Positions 50,238 to 60,000 of a stretch of 64,000 nucleotides of DNA are shown piece by piece. Location: assembly GCF_029255285.1 (NCBI RefSeq), contig NZ_JAPUVI010000087.1, forward strand, positions 1 through 64,000. Reading direction: 5' to 3'. Under the pieces are notes generated by a model. It ran no database searches. It was not told the origin of the DNA and saw only the letters and a program-made list of their open reading frames with translations. The stretch's first letter is position 1; each line of letters begins with the position of its first letter. This DNA is from Accumulibacter sp. Its GTDB lineage: Bacteria; Pseudomonadota; Gammaproteobacteria; Burkholderiales; Rhodocyclaceae. A program made the position numbers and the translations under genes.

Positions 50238-52016
50238 TCAGCACTCGAGGAGCACGGGCAGCAGACCGCGCAGGGCGTTACCGACATACAAGGCGTCCGC
50301 TTGTTGCAGATCGTCGAGCGACAGCACCGACTCGACGGCGCGCCCGGACTCGAGCAGCGTTCGCCGCAGAACACCGGGCAGCAGGCCGCAGGCCAGGGGC
50401 GGCGTCAGCAGAAGACCAGCGCGCTCGACAAAGACGTTGCTGCGCGCGCCCTCGCATACTTCGCCAGCGGTGTTCAGGAATACGGCGTCGAATACTTCCG
50501 GCCGCTCGGCCAGCGCCGCCAGGATGCGGTCGTAGCGCTGGCGTGCGGTCGTCTTGTGGCGCAGCAGGTAGTCGTCGGCCTCCAGGGCTTCGTTGGCCAG
50601 GACCACTAGCCGCGGCGCGCGGTCGTCGTTCGCCAAGGCAGACGACTCCACCCGGCAACGGCCATCGTGCGCCAGGTTCAGGCGAACGCGGAAAACACCT
50701 CGCCGCCGGCTCGCCGCCTCGGCGGCCAGCACCGCGCGCACCGCGGCCAGGGAACAGGCAAAGCCCAGGGCGCGCGCCGACGCCCGCAGACGTTCGAGGT
50801 GCCACCTCAACCGCGGATAGACGCCGGCTTCGAGGCGCAAGGTTTCGAGTAGCTCGAAGCCGGGATCGAAGCCACTGAGGAAACTCGCCTTCAACAGACA
50901 TTCCGCGTATTCGCGCCCCGGCTGGGCGTCCGCGACGATGCCACTGCCGACACCCAGCCTAGCCGACGAGCCGACCCCCATGTCGATGGTACGGATCGCG
51001 ACGTTGAAGCGACAGTCGCCGTCTGGCGCCAGCCAGCCCAAAGCGCCCGTGTAGAGTCCGCGCGGTACTTCTTCGAGCTGGGCGATGCGCTGCATGGCGC
51101 GAATCTTCGGCGCGCCGGTGATCGACCCGCAGGGAAACAAGGCACCGAACAACTCCGCCAAGCTGACCGCGGGAAGCTCAGCGACTACCGTGGACACCAT
51201 TTGCCACAGTGTCGGATAGGGCTCTACTTCGCAGAGAGCGCTTACGCGGACCTTGCCCGGCAACGCCAGACGACCGAGGTCGTTGCGCAGCAGGTCGACG
51301 ATCATGACGTTCTCTGCCCGTTCCTTGGCCGACGACAGCAGACCGGCACGATTGGCCTCGTCTTCCGACGGAGTGGCGCCGCGTGCGGCGGTGCCCTTCA
51401 TCGGCCGCGTCACGACCCGATTGGCGCGGCGTTCGAAGAACAGCTCCGGTGAGAAGGAGAGGATCCTGGCCTCGGCGGTATCGACGTAGCCACCGTAACG
51501 AACGGGTTGTCGTCGGCGCAGACCGGCGTAGAGTGCCAGCGGATGGCCAAACACCCGGAAAGTGATGGGAAACGTCAGGTTGATCTGATAGCAATCACCA
51601 TCGGCGATCCAGCGACAGATCTGCCGGACCTGCGCGGCGTGCCTTGCCGCGTCGAGGGCCGGTGTCAGCTCGGCAATTCCAGCCACGCGCTGCGATTCGG
51701 ATAGCGCCGCCAGACGCTCGGCAAGAAACCGGTCGACCCCGGCCGCTGTCAGCCGTTGCGCATTAGCGAAGAGCCAGGCGCGCAACACCGGGCGACCGCG
51801 CGGCGGCGCAGGAACCGCGGCTTCAAAGCTGGCACCGAGTGCGTAATCGGCGGCCAGGGCAACCCAATATCCGTCGGCGCGCGCCCCGTCGAGCGCCGCA
51901 AAGACCGGCGCCGGGTCTTCGCCTGCCGCGATCTGCCAGGAATGGAGCCAGCCGCTGAGCAGCAGAGCCCCGCCGGTGTCATCGTCGAACAGCGCGAAAT
52001 GGCCGCCGGCGACCAT
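50238..52016 (-). CDS. pabB: Aminodeoxychorismate synthase fused to aminodeoxychorismate lyase
   Basis: A 592-residue fusion for p-aminobenzoate, the folate precursor. The N-terminal PabB part (about 1-370) has the chorismate-binding signature FPCGSITGAPKIRAMQ, SFSPELFFERR and PMKGTAARG. The C-terminal part (about 375-592) resembles the PabC lyase, a PLP fold-type IV enzyme, with HKTTARQRYD (including the PLP lysine) and NTAGEVCEGARSNVFV. PabB-PabC fusions are frequent in betaproteobacteria. The glutaminase PabA is not in this window. It converges with valS, and tusA lies 69 bases upstream on the same strand. Confidence 0.93.
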   Translation of the reverse strand: MVAGGHFALFDDDTGGALLLSGWLHSWQIAAGEDPAPVFAALDGARADGYWVALAADYALGASFEAAVPAPPRGRPVLRAWLFANAQRLTAAGVDRFLAERLAALSESQRVAGIAELTPALDAARHAAQVRQICRWIADGDCYQINLTFPITFRVFGHPLALYAGLRRRQPVRYGGYVDTAEARILSFSPELFFERRANRVVTRPMKGTAARGATPSEDEANRAGLLSSAKERAENVMIVDLLRNDLGRLALPGKVRVSALCEVEPYPTLWQMVSTVVAELPAVSLAELFGALFPCGSITGAPKIRAMQRIAQLEEVPRGLYTGALGWLAPDGDCRFNVAIRTIDMGVGSSARLGVGSGIVADAQPGREYAECLLKASFLSGFDPGFELLETLRLEAGVYPRLRWHLERLRASARALGFACSLAAVRAVLAAEAASRRRGVFRVRLNLAHDGRCRVESSALANDDRAPRLVVLANEALEADDYLLRHKTTARQRYDRILAALAERPEVFDAVFLNTAGEVCEGARSNVFVERAGLLLTPPLACGLLPGVLRRTLLESGRAVESVLSLDDLQQADALYVGNALRGLLPVLLEC

Positions 52017-52085
52017 CAGTCAACACCTCGAGGAAAGCGCGGCAGGGCGCGCGGTAGTGAGAATTCCGCCCAAGAAAGCCGGGGC

Positions 52086-52313
52086 TTACTTCCGCTTGAG
52101 ATAGTACTCGAAGACGCTTTCCACCTCGGCGCTGGACAGCAACTCATTGCCCGTCTGTCTGGCAAAAGCCTGGAAGTCCTTGAGCGAGCCGGGATCGGTT
52201 GCCAGCACATGCAGCACCTGCCCGGAAGTCATTTCGGACAAAGCCTTCTTGGTGCGCAAAATCGGTAACGGACAGTTCAGCCCTTTGACGTCGAGTTCTC
52301 GATCGAATTGCAT
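52086..52313 (-). CDS. tusA: TusA-family sulfur carrier
   Basis: A 75-residue protein with the sulfur-accepting cysteine Cys14 in the motif LNCPLPILRTKKAL, the CPxP signature of TusA. Such proteins accept sulfur from IscS for tRNA thiolation or act in sulfur oxidation and molybdenum cofactor pathways. moaC lies 1.6 kb away but is transcribed divergently, so a link is not shown. It is in a minus-strand run between the BepA-like protease and pabB. Confidence 0.92.
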   Translation of the reverse strand: MQFDRELDVKGLNCPLPILRTKKALSEMTSGQVLHVLATDPGSLKDFQAFARQTGNELLSSAEVESVFEYYLKRK

Positions 52314-52346
52314 GGTCTGTTCCAGAACGAAAGCGGGGGGCGTATT

Positions 52347-53858
52347 TTAACCGCCATTCCTTTTCTGCTTGGCCTCTTCGGCCTGGAGTTTGCGCAATTC
52401 GCGCAGTCGCGCATCGACGGCGGATTGTTCGAAGAAATTGCCGTCGGCCGCTTGTTGCGCGAACTGCAGTTGCTCGACGGCCGGTCCCAACTGTCCCTGC
52501 AGGAAATAGAACTCGGCCTGCGCCCGATGTTGCTGCAGACGCTTGCCGGCCAGCGCGAATGTTCTCGCCTGCAAGCCGTACAGGCGGTAGTCGGAATGGT
52601 AGAGCTGCAACTGCGAGTCGAGAAAACGCAGACCCTGTTCATACTGTCCGGCGGCGAGCAGCACCTCGGCCTGACCATAGAGTAGGGCCCTGGACTGCGG
52701 ATAACGTTGCAGCGCATCGCGATAGATCGCCAACGCGCCGGCCGAGTCGGCGGCCGCCAGGCGGATGTCGGCCGCCAGACCGGCGATCATCGGCGACGAC
52801 AATCTGAGCGCCAGCAGGCCCTCGACTTCGCGCTGCGCCGCCGCCATGTCCTTGGCACGCAGCAGCGAATACGCCAGGCCATAGCGCGTTGCCGCCTCGG
52901 AGGCGAACTTCTTCTCCTTCAACTGCGCGGCGAACTCGTTGGCGGCATCGCGCGGCGCGTTCGCTTGTGCCCGTATCCTGGCCCGCACGAGGTGGAAGTC
53001 CAGGCTGTCGGGAACCTGCCGATAGGGCGAGGCATCGGCCCGGCTCTGCATGTCGGAAATGCGTTCGACAGTCAGCGGATGCGAGCGCAGATAGACCGGG
53101 GCGTTGTTCTCGTAGACCCGCCCGGCCTGTTGCAGCCGAGTGAAGAAGTCGCCCATGCCACGCACGTTGTAGCCGGCGCCGGCCAGCGTCTGAAAGCCAA
53201 CGCGGTCGGCTTCACGCTCGAAGTCCCGACTGTAAGCCAGTTGCGACTGGATCGAGGTGGCCTGTGCCGAAGCGATCGTCGCGCTCGCCACCTGCGAATT
53301 GGAGCGAGCGGCCAGAACACCGACCGCCATCGCGATCATCGTCGCGATCGAATTCTGCTTTGCCCTGGCAATCTGCCGAGCCAGATGATTCTGTATCACG
53401 TGCGCGATCTCATGCGCCAGAACACCTGCCAACTCGGACTCCGATTGCGCAGTCAGCAGCGTGCCGGTGTTCACCCCGATGAAACCGCCGAACATCGCGA
53501 AAGCGTTGACGGCGTTGTCGCGAATGGCAAAGAACTGGCAGTCGACGGACGGGTTCGCGCTGGCGGCCACCAGGCGACTACCGAGCTGATTCAGATAGTC
53601 GTTGATCGGTGCATCGTCCACATAACTCGGTTCGTGCAAGCGGATCTCGTTGAAAATCCGTTCGCCGATTTTCCGTTCGATCTGCGGCGAAAACTCCGCA
53701 CGCGCCGCCTCGCCGAGATCCGGCAGATCGTCGGCGCAGACGGTCCGGCTGGCGCCGAGCAGCGCCAGCACGGCAAACGACAACGAAGCAAGAGTGGCTC
53801 TGATCAAGATGGACTCCCGGGCCGGCTCGGCACACGCCTGAATAGGATGGCGTATCAT
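52347..53858 (-). CDS. BepA-like M48 metalloprotease with TPR domain
   Basis: About 503 residues: signal peptide, M48 zinc protease domain (about 60-270) with HEIAHVIQNH at 149-158 and the third ligand in FEREADRVG, then a TPR region (about 300-480). BepA (YfgC) degrades or promotes assembly of outer-membrane protein LptD in the periplasm. ATG 53858 gives a long n-region before the signal helix. A TTG at 53807, with GGGAG at good spacing, would begin IRATLASLSFAVLALLGA and gives a more normal signal peptide, so it may be the true start. It is divergent from moaC by about 90 bases. Confidence 0.88.
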   Translation of the reverse strand: MIRHPIQACAEPARESILIRATLASLSFAVLALLGASRTVCADDLPDLGEAARAEFSPQIERKIGERIFNEIRLHEPSYVDDAPINDYLNQLGSRLVAASANPSVDCQFFAIRDNAVNAFAMFGGFIGVNTGTLLTAQSESELAGVLAHEIAHVIQNHLARQIARAKQNSIATMIAMAVGVLAARSNSQVASATIASAQATSIQSQLAYSRDFEREADRVGFQTLAGAGYNVRGMGDFFTRLQQAGRVYENNAPVYLRSHPLTVERISDMQSRADASPYRQVPDSLDFHLVRARIRAQANAPRDAANEFAAQLKEKKFASEAATRYGLAYSLLRAKDMAAAQREVEGLLALRLSSPMIAGLAADIRLAAADSAGALAIYRDALQRYPQSRALLYGQAEVLLAAGQYEQGLRFLDSQLQLYHSDYRLYGLQARTFALAGKRLQQHRAQAEFYFLQGQLGPAVEQLQFAQQAADGNFFEQSAVDARLRELRKLQAEEAKQKRNGG

Positions 53859-53950
53859 ACCCAATCGTCCGCCGCCAAATTGTTACAAACCGTTGCCAGA
53901 CATGACAGCTTGGCGCCGACGAACCGTCCCCACTTTTCGTGCCAACACCA

Positions 53951-54433
53951 ATGACCGCCAGTCCGCTCACTCATTTCAACTCCTCAGGTCAGGCGCAAAT
54001 GGTCGATGTCGCTGAAAAGGCGGAAACCCACCGTCAAGCGAGAGCGGCCGGCAGTATCGTCATGCGGCCGGAGACGCTGGCGCTGATCGTCGCCGGCACG
54101 GCCCGCAAGGGTGACGTTCTCGGCGTCGCGCGGATTGCCGCCATCCAGGGCGCCAAACGTACGGCGGAACTGATTCCCTTGTGCCACCCGCTCGCCCTGA
54201 CTCAGGTCACCGTCGACTTCGAAATCGATACCGCCGCCAACACCGTCCACTGTTTAACCCGTGCCGAGTGTTTCGGTCGCACCGGCGTCGAGATGGAAGC
54301 TCTCTGCGCCGCGACCATCGGTTTGCTGACCATCTACGACATGTGTAAGTCGGTCGATCGCGAGATGCGCTTCGAAAGCATTAGACTGCTCGAAAAAACC
54401 GGCGGCAAGTCGGGGCATTGGCGGCGTCAATGA
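53951..54433 (+). CDS. moaC: Cyclic pyranopterin monophosphate synthase
   Basis: A 160-residue enzyme (E. coli 161) of molybdenum cofactor synthesis, converting the MoaA product to cyclic pyranopterin monophosphate. The motifs [40 protein letters not shown] and the C-terminal GGKSG are complete. ATG 53951 aligns with the usual N-terminus; a GTG at 53939 would add four residues. No other moa genes are in the window. A 289-base gap without recognisable gene separates it from the H-NS-like gene. Confidence 0.95.
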   Translation: MTASPLTHFNSSGQAQMVDVAEKAETHRQARAAGSIVMRPETLALIVAGTARKGDVLGVARIAAIQGAKRTAELIPLCHPLALTQVTVDFEIDTAANTVHCLTRAECFGRTGVEMEALCAATIGLLTIYDMCKSVDREMRFESIRLLEKTGGKSGHWRRQ

Positions 54434-54722
54434 GTCGGCGATGCTTATCGCCCTTTCAGCGAGCACCCAGGCGCCGCCCAATGGTTTGATCGCGAGCCGG
54501 CCGGAATATCCACCCCGAAAGCTCGACTAACGACGTGTGCTAGTCGCCGCGCATCGCACTCGTCAAAATCCTGTTCCAGAACGGGAAAATCCTTGCCCAC
54601 CGGTCTGCCCAATGGTAATCCAAAACTCTCGCCATTCACCGCGGCGCTTGACGGACTTGATTCTGCGTGTTGCAATTACCGGCTTTCGATCAACCATGAA
54701 CCGATTTTTTAAGGAGGAGTGC

Positions 54723-55043
54723 ATGGCAACTTACAAGGAACTGCTCGCACAACGCGCCGAGCTGGAAAAACAAATCGCCGAAACACGCAATCAGGAAGTG
54801 GCGGCCGCCATCGCGCAGGCAAAACAGCTGATTGCCGAGTATGGCCTGACGGCGGCCGATTGCGGTTTCAAACTACCCAACGCGGGTTCGGCGGCGGGCG
54901 GCAAGGTCCGTACGCCGGTAGCCGTAAAATATCGCGGTCCGAACGGCGAAACCTGGTCGGGCCGTGGCAAGGCTCCGAATTGGCTAGCCAGTTTGATTGC
55001 CCAGGGAAGAGACAAGAACGATTTCCTGGTCCACCGCTCCTGA
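54723..55043 (+). CDS. H-NS-family nucleoid-associated protein
   Basis: A 106-residue protein with an N-terminal oligomerisation coiled coil (about 1-45) and a C-terminal DNA-binding core at about 69-88, KYRGPNGETWSGRGKAPNW, which carries the W-S-G-R-G-K-x-P loop that inserts into the minor groove of AT-rich DNA. H-NS proteins silence horizontally acquired genes. A strong AAGGAGGA site precedes the ATG. Its local context (galE, apaH) does not suggest a specific target. In a genome this GC-rich it would mark AT-rich foreign DNA. Confidence 0.93.
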   Translation: MATYKELLAQRAELEKQIAETRNQEVAAAIAQAKQLIAEYGLTAADCGFKLPNAGSAAGGKVRTPVAVKYRGPNGETWSGRGKAPNWLASLIAQGRDKNDFLVHRS

Positions 55044-55084
55044 ATCATCGCCTCGCGTATCGGCAAAACTCGAAAGGTCGGAAA

Positions 55085-56086
55085 ATGCACGTCCTGGTAA
55101 CGGGTGGTGCCGGCTACATCGGCTCGCATGCCTGCGTTTCTCTGCTCGCCATGGGCCACACCGTGAGTGTGGTGGATAACCTTTCCAACAGCCGGGTCGA
55201 AGTGCTTGATCGGGTAGCCCGAATCGCCGGACGGCGGCCGATTTTTTTTCACGGTGACGTTCGCGACCGCGACTTGCTGAATCGTATCTTTGCCACCACA
55301 GCGGTCGATGCGGTGCTTCATTTTGCCGGTCTCAAAGCGGTCGGCGAGTCGGTTACGCAGGCCCTACGCTATTACGACTGTAATGTCGGCGGAGCCATCG
55401 CGCTGTGCGAGATAATGGCCGAGGCAAACGTCCGGACGTTGATTTTCAGTTCATCGGCAACAGTTTATGGCGATCCGGCCACGGTGCCCATCCGGGAGGA
55501 TTTTCCGCGCTCGGCGACCAATCCCTATGGCCGCAGCAAACTGATGATCGAAGACATACTCGCCGACCTCAGCCGGGCCGACGATCAATGGCGGATCGCG
55601 CGCCTGCGCTATTTCAATCCGGTCGGCGCGCACGAAAGCGGGCTGATTGGCGAAGATCCGAATGGCGAGCCGAACAATCTGATGCCTTATGTCGCGCAAG
55701 TGGCGGCCGGCAGTCGGCGGCAGTTGAGCATTTTCGGCAGTGATTATCCAACACCTGATGGTACCGGCGTGCGGGATTACATCCATGTGATGGATCTGGT
55801 CGAGGGTCACCTCGCGGCGCTCGATTATCTACTCGACAAGGGCGGCTTGCTGACGGTAAATCTCGGTACCGGTCGGGGTTATTCGGTACTCGAAATGGTG
55901 CGCGCCTTCGAACGGGCCAGTGGGCAAGCGGTACCGTACGCGCTGGTGGCACGCCGGCCAGGCGATATCGCCACCTGCTACGCCGACCCGCAACTCGCAC
56001 GGCGTCTGCTCGGCTGGACGGCACAGCGCGGGATCGACGACATGTGCCGCGATGCTTGGCGCTGGCAACGGCAACGAGCCACCTGA
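55085..56086 (+). CDS. galE: UDP-glucose 4-epimerase
   Basis: A 333-residue short-chain dehydrogenase-type enzyme interconverting UDP-glucose and UDP-galactose. It has the NAD loop [20 protein letters not shown], the catalytic YGRSK and [20 protein letters not shown], all typical of GalE (E. coli 338). It supplies galactose for lipopolysaccharide or exopolysaccharide. It follows the H-NS-like gene by 41 bases and precedes apaH by 11 bases. Confidence 0.95.
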   Translation: MHVLVTGGAGYIGSHACVSLLAMGHTVSVVDNLSNSRVEVLDRVARIAGRRPIFFHGDVRDRDLLNRIFATTAVDAVLHFAGLKAVGESVTQALRYYDCNVGGAIALCEIMAEANVRTLIFSSSATVYGDPATVPIREDFPRSATNPYGRSKLMIEDILADLSRADDQWRIARLRYFNPVGAHESGLIGEDPNGEPNNLMPYVAQVAAGSRRQLSIFGSDYPTPDGTGVRDYIHVMDLVEGHLAALDYLLDKGGLLTVNLGTGRGYSVLEMVRAFERASGQAVPYALVARRPGDIATCYADPQLARRLLGWTAQRGIDDMCRDAWRWQRQRAT

Positions 56087-56097
56087 TCGCCGTACCG

Positions 56098-56916
56098 ATG
56101 GCGACCTATGCAATTGGCGACATCCAGGGTTGCTTCGACTCGCTGCAACGCTTGCTGAGTACCTGCCGCTTCGACGCTTCGACCGACCGTCTGTGGCTAG
56201 TTGGCGACCTGGTCAACCGCGGGCCGCGCTCACTGGAGACCCTGCGCTTCGTGCGCGATCTGGGCCCTTCGGCGATCACCGTGCTCGGCAACCACGATCT
56301 CTATCTATTGATGGCCGCGGCCGGGTTCGGCCGGCGCAGCAGAGGCGATACGCTAGACGAGATTCTCGGCGCCCGCGACCGGGACGAACTGCTCGACTGG
56401 CTGCGCCATCGCCCGTTGTGCCACCGCGAGGGCCGCTACTGCCTGGTCCATGCCGGGCTGCTGCCGCAGTGGACCACGGCCAAGGCAAGGGCGCTGGCGG
56501 CTGAGGTCGAAGCCGTTCTGGCCGGCCCTGACCACTTGGACTTCATGGCCCACCTGTGGGGTAGCGAACCGGCCGCGTGGAGTGACGATCTGATCGGCTG
56601 GCCGCGCCTGCGAGTGATCGTCAACGCCATGACCCGCATGCGCTTCTGCTCTTTGGACGGGGTCATGGAATTCAAGACCAAGGGCGAGCCGAGCGCCGCA
56701 CCGGCCGAACACGCGCCGTGGTTTGCGCTGCCGGGCCGGCTTAGCGCCGGGGACGTCTTGGTCACCGGGCACTGGTCGGCACTCGGCCTGCGCATCGAGG
56801 ACAATCTGCTGGCCCTCGACTCGGGCTGCCTCTGGGGCCGCCACCTGACCGCCGTCCGGCTGGAAGACCGGAAGGTCTTTCAGGTCGATTGTTCGGCCGG
56901 AGAAACCGCCGGCTGA
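56098..56916 (+). CDS. apaH: Symmetrical diadenosine tetraphosphatase
   Basis: A 272-residue metallophosphoesterase that hydrolyses Ap4A to two ADP and removes Np4 caps from RNA. The metal motifs are GDIQGC (residues 7-12), [12 protein letters not shown] and a late GHW. ATG 56098 gives the conserved start [11 protein letters not shown]. The preceding galE stops 11 bases upstream. Confidence 0.95.
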   Translation: MATYAIGDIQGCFDSLQRLLSTCRFDASTDRLWLVGDLVNRGPRSLETLRFVRDLGPSAITVLGNHDLYLLMAAAGFGRRSRGDTLDEILGARDRDELLDWLRHRPLCHREGRYCLVHAGLLPQWTTAKARALAAEVEAVLAGPDHLDFMAHLWGSEPAAWSDDLIGWPRLRVIVNAMTRMRFCSLDGVMEFKTKGEPSAAPAEHAPWFALPGRLSAGDVLVTGHWSALGLRIEDNLLALDSGCLWGRHLTAVRLEDRKVFQVDCSAGETAG

Positions 56917-57017
56917 GCCTCCGCTGGCGGCGGGAGGGGGGACCGCCAACGGAAAAAAACCGCCTGTCGGCCGCCTGCCTGCTAGAATCCTTGCAGCATT
57001 TTCTCCCGGAGGATCGC

Positions 57018-60000
57018 ATGCGCAGCGAAAGGCAGATCGGGCAACGCGGGATGACGTCTATAGTCGCCATCGCCGTCGCAGTGCTACTGGCGGTGGCCGG
57101 CTTTCTGGCCATCGGGCGATTCCCGGAGCGCGGCCAGGACGAGCCGGCGACCGAAGGCGTCCGTTTCGAGGTCATCGATGGCGCGCATCGCGATTTCGAC
57201 GGCTCGCCGGCCCTTGCTCTGTCGTTCAGCTTGCCGCTCGATGCCAAGGCGAACTACGACCAGGCCGTTCAGGTGCTCGAAATGCCGGCCACGGCGCGGA
57301 CCGCACCGGCGCAGGCCGGTGCCGAGGACGACCAGGCGGACGATGCCGCGGAAGCGGACGACGCCGCCGCGGCGGCCAACGCGGCCGGCAGCAGCAGCCG
57401 CGCCGCCGCCGACACCGCGCTCGATGGCGGCCAACCGGTAGCCGGCGCCTGGGTCGTCGGCGACAACCCGCGCCTGTTGTTCTTCCCGCACATCAAGCCG
57501 CAGACACGCTACGTGGTACGTGTCCAGGCCGGCTTGACGGCAAGAAACGGCAGCAAGCTCGATGAAGAAGCGCGTTTCTCGATCCGCACGGCCGCCGTCG
57601 CGCCGGCGTTCTACTTCGCCAGCCGCGGCATGGTGCTGCCGGCGGCACAGAACGGCGGCCTGCCGGTGACGACGGTCAATGTGCCGGAAGTGGACATTCA
57701 GTTCCTCAGGGTCAAGCCGGACCAACTGGCGAAGTTTCTCGAAAAGGTGGTCGCCGGACCACCGCGTGCGCCCGCCGCCAGCGAAATGGGCGACGACACC
57801 GACGAGAGCGACGAATACGCTTACGGCACCCGCCTGAAGGGCGCCGTCGGTAGCTGGGAACTCGACCAGTTGCACAAGATGACGACCAGCGCTTTCGTCG
57901 GCCGTTTCCTCACCGAACAGAAAGCCAATCGTCGCAGTGTCACCTTCATCCCGGTCGAGACCATACCGGCGCTGCGCGAGCCCGGCGTTTACGTGGCCGT
58001 GATGTCACAGCCCAACCGTTTCCGCGACGACTATCAGACGACCTACTATTACGTCAGCGACCTCGGCCTGCATCTGCGTCAGTATGCCAGCCGTGGTGCC
58101 GATGCCTACGTCAGTTCACTGACCGATGGCAAAGCCCGCTCCGGCGTCGAGGTGAGCTGGATCGATGGTCAGGGTAAGACGCTGGCGCGTGGCGAAAGCG
58201 ACGGCGATGGTCGCGTCGCCTTGGCCGAGAGGCCGAACGGCGCGCGCGTCGTGGTGGCCAGGAAGGGCGAACAGATGTCCCTGATCGCCCTCAAGGAACC
58301 GGCGCTCGATCTGGCCGAATTCGACGTCACGGGTCTGCCCTACGTGCCTGTGCGGCTCTTTGCCTATAGTGGCCGCAACCTCTACCGGCCGGGCGAGCGC
58401 TTCGAAGTCTCGGTGCTGGCGCGTGACGCCGATGGCCGGCCGGTACCGCCGCAGCCTATCCAGGCGATACTTCGGCGCCCCGACGGCAAGGCGCAGTGGA
58501 CCGCCACTTGGCCGGCCGACGAAGGCTTCGCTGGTTACTACCGACGCGTCGTCGAACTGCCGGTCGACGCGGCGACCGGATCGTGGAGTCTCGAACTGCG
58601 CACCGACCCGGCCGCCAAGATCGCCGGCACCAGCCTGTCCTTCGCAGTCGAGGAGTTTCTACCGGAAAGGATGAAGCTCGACCTGGCCAGTGCCGGCGAG
58701 CGCCTGGCGGGCGCCGCCGCCTGGCGGATCGACGTCAGTGGCACCTATCTGTATGGCGCACCGGCGGCCGGCAATCGCCTGCTGGGCGTCCTGACCAGCG
58801 AGCGCAACCGCAATCCGCTGCCCGACAAGCTGCCAGGCTTCGTTTTCGGCGATGCCGACGAAGAAACCGTCAAATCACGCAGCGAACTGCCGGAAATGCA
58901 ACTCGACGACCAAGGCAAGACGCGGCTGGACGTCAACCTGGAGGCGGTCGTCAAGCGCCGCTCGCCATTCACTGTGCGCACGACCTTGAGCCTGCTCGAG
59001 AGCGGCGGCCGGCCGGTGGTGCGCAACATCGAGCGGGTCTGGTGGCCGGCGCCGGTGCTGGTCGGAGTCCGGCCGCTGTTCGTCGGCGCCTATGCACGCG
59101 AAGGCGCGCCGGCCGACTTCGAAGTGGTGCGTGCCGACGCCGGAGCGACGCTCAAGGCCGGCACGGCACTGCCGGTGCGCCTGTTCCGTGAGAATCGCAA
59201 CTACTATTGGCGCTTCGACGATCAGCGCGGCTGGAACTCGGGGTTCACCGAGACCGACGAGCTGGTGAGCACGACGCAGGTATCGATTCCGGCGGGCGGG
59301 CGCGGCAAACTGACGGTGCCGGTCAAATACGGCCGCTACCGCATCGAAATCCTCGACCCAGAGACGCGGCAGACGATGCGCTTCCGCTTCTATGCCGGCT
59401 GGTCGGCGAAGGACGATGAAACGCAGGGCGTGCGCCCCGACCGCGTGGCGCTCAAGCTCGACAAGCCGGCTTACGCCGACGGTGACACGGCGCGCCTGAC
59501 GATTACTCCACCGCATGCCGGCGAGGCTCTGGTCACCGTCGAAGGCGACCGTGCGTTGTGGGTACGCCGGCTGACGATCGGCGCCGACGGTACGACGATC
59601 GACATCCCGCTCGACAAGAGCTGGCAACGCCACGACCTCTACGTCTCGGCAATGGTCTTGCGACCCGGTGACAGCGGCGAAAAAGTGACGCCGGCGCGCG
59701 CGCTGGGCTTGATCCACGTGCCACTCGATCGCGCCAAGCGCCGAATCGACGTCACCCTCGATGCGCCGCAGAAAATGGAGCCCGAACAACCACTGAAGGT
59801 CAGGATCAAGGTGCCCGAGGCCAAGGGACAGAAAGCAATGGTAACGCTTTCGGCGGTCGATGTCGGGATCCTCAACATCACGCGTTTTTCCAGCCCTGAT
59901 CCCTTCGGCTTCTTCTTCGCCAAGCTGCGTTACGGGGCCGACGCCTACGACGTGTATGGCCGCCTGATCGAAAAGATGGACGGCCAGAAAGGCAAGCTGA